This document shows positions 5,415 through 6,359 of a stretch of 6,359 nt of DNA, piece after piece. The DNA lies in assembly GCA_017619985.1 (NCBI GenBank), contig JAFZRG010000095.1, forward strand, positions 1-6,359. Reading direction: 5' to 3'. This stretch comes from Bacillota bacterium (lineage in GTDB: Bacteria > Bacillota > Clostridia > Peptostreptococcales > Anaerovoracaceae). The first letter of the stretch is position 1; each line of letters opens with the position of its first letter. The translations under genes were made by a program, and so were the position numbers. The notes under the pieces were generated by a model. That model saw nothing but the letters and a program-made list of their open reading frames with translations. It had not been told where the DNA came from and made no database searches.

Positions 5415-6359
5415 ATGTCAAGAAGAGAAGAGAAGCAGACCCATCCGGTCGTGAAGTTTTTCAAGATCCTACTGACCCTGGTGATCATCGCCGTGCTTGC
5501 CGCCGTTGCGCTGTTCGCCTTCCTGTCCGCGACGGAATTCAAGCCGGCGGACCGGTCGACGCTCGACGTGGAAGGCAAGGCGCAGCAGACGCTGGCTGAG
5601 GGCGGCAGCCTGACCATCGCCACCTGGAACATCGGTTACTGCGCACTGGGCGACAACGCGGACTTCTTCATGGATGGCGGAACGTCCGTCATGACCGCGA
5701 GCAAGGACCGGGTCAAACTGAATCTGGCCGGCATCCTGGAGGGCCTCGGAGGCATGGATCCGGACATCGTCTTCCTGCAGGAAGTGGACAAGGATTCCGC
5801 GCGTTCGCGCCACATCGACGAGTATGAGATCATACAGAGCATCCTCATCGACAAGCAGTCGAGTTTCGCGAACAACTTCAAGGTCGCGTTCCTGCCGTAT
5901 CCCGTCCCGCCCATCGGCAAGGTGGATTCGGGCGTCGCGACGTTCTCCGCATATCCGGTCGCGAGCGCCGAGCGCGTGCAGCTGCCCATCCCGTTCGCCT
6001 GGCCGGTGCGCATGGCGAACCTGAAACGCTGCGTGCTGGTCAGCCGCGTGCCAGTCGAAGGCTCGGACAAGGAGCTCGTCCTGATGAACCTGCACCTTGA
6101 AGCTTACGATTCCGGCGAAGGCAAGGTCGCGCAGACGAAGATGCTGGCCGAGTTGCTGCAGGCGGAGGCCGAAAAGGGCAACTACGTGATCGCGGGCGGC
6201 GACTTCAACCAGATCTTCTCGTCGGCGGACACCGGCGCCTATCCGGCGCAGGAAGGCAAATGGGCCGCGGGCGAGATCGACGTGACCCAGATCGAAGGCG
6301 ACTGGCAGTTTCTCATGGATGCTTCCGTCCCGAGCTGCCGCAGCCTGGACCAGCCGCTG
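5415..6359 (+). CDS. Membrane-anchored endonuclease/exonuclease/phosphatase (EEP) family protein (3' end missing)
   Basis: The frame stays open for 315 codons to the window edge. After a basic start (MSRREEK) comes one hydrophobic segment (about 15-38), a signal anchor or uncleaved signal that places the catalytic domain outside the cytoplasm. The EEP fold is shown by TIATWNIGY (67-75, Asn72), VFLQEVD (119-125, metal-binding Glu123), LMNLHLEAY (223-231, His227 region) and VIAGGDFNQ (258-266, Asp263 and Asn265). The closing Asp-His motif would lie beyond the window. The superfamily includes DNA repair nucleases, sphingomyelinases and inositol-polyphosphate phosphatases. An exported anchored member is more likely to act on extracellular lipid, nucleic acid or phosphate ester, but the substrate cannot be named. 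It has an AGGAG site (5403-5407), seven bases before the ATG, and lies 15 bases after the kinase-like gene. Confidence 0.9.
   Translation, partial: MSRREEKQTHPVVKFFKILLTLVIIAVLAAVALFAFLSATEFKPADRSTLDVEGKAQQTLAEGGSLTIATWNIGYCALGDNADFFMDGGTSVMTASKDRVKLNLAGILEGLGGMDPDIVFLQEVDKDSARSRHIDEYEIIQSILIDKQSSFANNFKVAFLPYPVPPIGKVDSGVATFSAYPVASAERVQLPIPFAWPVRMANLKRCVLVSRVPVEGSDKELVLMNLHLEAYDSGEGKVAQTKMLAELLQAEAEKGNYVIAGGDFNQIFSSADTGAYPAQEGKWAAGEIDVTQIEGDWQFLMDASVPSCRSLDQPL

Overview
The window reads as ordinary chromosomal DNA from a GC-rich member of the Bacillota, most likely a gut-type Clostridia. This is an inference from strong AGGAG-type ribosome binding sites, extended -10 promoters (TGNTATAMT), a Bacillota-type neighbour pair (rho followed by the YqhQ/DUF1385 gene) and protein families common in that group. 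I cannot place it at genus level. The dense long antisense reading frames are a product of the high GC3, not extra genes.

Layout. Positions 1-122 hold the last 39 codons of a LivF-type ABC transporter ATPase on the + strand. A 218-base gap follows, with an intrinsic terminator, a likely rho promoter immediately against that terminator, and a foldable rho leader. A + strand cluster then runs from 341 to 3377: rho, a DUF1385/YqhQ membrane protein joined to rho by a TAATG overlap, a small DUF4870-like membrane protein, and a TfoX N-terminal-domain protein. This cluster ends at a strong intrinsic terminator (3412-3448) that lies inside the 3' end of the convergent gene.

On the - strand, a SIMPL/DUF541 protein (3964-4623) and an SRAP (YedK/HMCES-type) protein (3388-3963) form a two-gene operon with no bases between stop and start. 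A short divergent promoter region (about 4624-4730) separates this operon from a + strand pair: a P-loop kinase-like protein of unassigned function (4731-5399) and a membrane-anchored endonuclease/exonuclease/phosphatase-fold protein (5415 to beyond the window edge).

Functionally this is a mix of housekeeping (transcription termination, amino-acid import), DNA-damage tolerance (SRAP shielding of abasic sites) and conserved but poorly understood genes. I found no mobile element, CRISPR array, RNA gene or defence locus. The most interesting signals are regulatory: a promoter whose start falls within the left arm of the preceding terminator, a structured leader upstream of rho, a terminator written inside an antisense coding region, and two back-to-back extended -10 promoters. 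I see no evidence for a new multi-gene system.
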